From Psychrobacter sp. 1044 (GTDB taxonomy: Bacteria > Pseudomonadota > Gammaproteobacteria > Pseudomonadales > Moraxellaceae), in the NCBI RefSeq assembly GCF_904846525.1, contig NZ_CAJHAZ010000011.1, positions 62,001 to 126,000 of the forward strand: a stretch of 64,000 nt of DNA, given 5' to 3'. Under the pieces are notes generated by a model. It was not told the origin of the DNA and searched no databases. It saw only the letters and a program-made list of their open reading frames with translations. The position numbers were made by a program, and so were the translations under genes. This document shows, in pieces, positions 63,522 to 64,000 of the stretch. Position 1 is the first letter of the stretch; every line of letters starts with the position of its first letter.

Positions 63522-64000
63522 TTATTCTAGGAAAAATACTTGGCTATAATTTGGTCTCTTGACCTTAATAATCTCGTTTTCATAGAACTCTAAATACGAT
63601 GTAAAGTTTTGCAAAAATATTTTGACTTCTCTTCTATACGGGGAGAAGTCATCTAATATATGGTTATGCAAATAGGCTGTTATAGCACCAAAGCTAGCAG
63701 ACTTACTTTCTTGTAATGATATAAACCGATGAATAAATTTAAATACGTTTGATTGCTTAAACTTGGTTTTGTCTGAGGGAGTTGTACCGAACATCGTTTG
63801 ATCATGAACTATATCTTTCTCACTATACTTTGATAAGTCAAATGGATTGCTCTTTGGGAAGTCTTCAATAAATAGTCCTAACAACTCTTCTTTAGGCTTT
63901 AAATCAACTGTTTCCCATTCATCAGGTATATTATTTAATGACGTAGTATTAATCAATGCAAGCTCTTTTTGCATTTTCTCGATATCATTGATATTTATTT
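63522..64000 (-). CDS. hypothetical protein, partial at right edge
   Basis: The frame is open from the right edge of the window to a stop at 63522-63524, so the gene probably starts beyond 64000; an internal ATG lies at 63974. About 159 residues are visible. Predicted mostly helical, with polar stretches and FKFIHRFISLQESKSASFGAITAYLHNHILDD. I do not recognise the family. It converges on sspD with only 21 bp between stops. It does not show DUF262 or HNH motifs in the visible part, so it cannot be called SspE. Confidence 0.6.
   Translation of the reverse strand, partial: ININDIEKMQKELALINTTSLNNIPDEWETVDLKPKEELLGLFIEDFPKSNPFDLSKYSEKDIVHDQTMFGTTPSDKTKFKQSNVFKFIHRFISLQESKSASFGAITAYLHNHILDDFSPYRREVKIFLQNFTSYLEFYENEIIKVKRPNYSQVFFLE

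Noticed and set aside
63522..64000. Calling the last gene SspE
   Set aside because: The visible part shows no DUF262 DGQQR-type motif or HNH motif and is on the opposite strand, so there is no positive support.
1..64000. CRISPR array
   Set aside because: I looked for regularly spaced identical repeats of 25-40 bp with unique spacers and cas genes; the only tandem repeats are short and lack spacers.

Overview
The window looks like a chromosomal segment of a Psychrobacter-type gammaproteobacterium (Moraxellaceae). This is inferred from gene content and base composition: moderately AT-rich DNA, a GbuA/AruI-type arginine route, several Fur-controlled iron loci, a Dld-type D-lactate dehydrogenase and an MaeA malic enzyme. 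No rRNA, intact tRNA or CRISPR array was seen.

Left part (1-25 kb), core metabolism and stress. A CvrA/NhaP2 cation/proton antiporter is followed by a LysR regulator divergent from an arginine-catabolic cluster: guanidinobutyrase (gbuA), 2-ketoarginine decarboxylase (aruI), a Dld-type D-lactate dehydrogenase, a YjiH-type membrane protein and an aldehyde dehydrogenase. Together these could convert 2-ketoarginine to GABA and urea. Next come a TetR regulator, a convergent FrnE/DsbA-like plus AhpD-like pair, and a separate DoxX gene; 16-bp TTGAG-type palindromes in front of all three transcription units suggest one regulon. A six-gene leftward operon follows: TVP38-flavin disulfide reductase fusion, YnjB, YnjC, YnjD, a YnjF-like CDP-alcohol phosphatidyltransferase and a sterol-desaturase-like protein. 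DUF2058 (YaiL), a tandem universal stress protein and a ChrR-type cupin protein complete this part.

Middle (24.8-49.7 kb), iron and heme, then housekeeping. There are two TonB-dependent siderophore receptors with Fur boxes, two siderophore-interacting ferric reductases (one with a DUF2470 domain), a PepSY membrane protein and a cyclic-peptide-type ABC exporter. A heme system follows: HmuY-like lipoprotein, HmuR-like receptor, and divergent hmuSTUV. After it lie an adaptor/permease/ATPase ABC exporter of the DevBCA/MacAB type and NAD-malic enzyme.

Right part (49.87-64 kb), a defence island. It begins at what looks like the 3' end of a minus-strand tRNA followed by the tRNA's terminator (a likely attachment site), then about 850 bp of gene-free debris with a hairpin repeat. 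A type III CBASS operon follows: a SLOG-purine nucleoside phosphorylase effector, a CD-NTase, a HORMA protein, a TRIP13-like ATPase, a Cap18-like exonuclease and a Cap19-like three-TM protein. Then come an ExoX-like exonuclease and an SspABCD-type DNA phosphorothioation locus (cysteine desulfurase divergent from DUF4007 protein, large ATPase and PAPS-reductase-like protein). A gene of unknown function runs off the right edge. No SspE/SspFGH restriction partner is recognisable inside the window.
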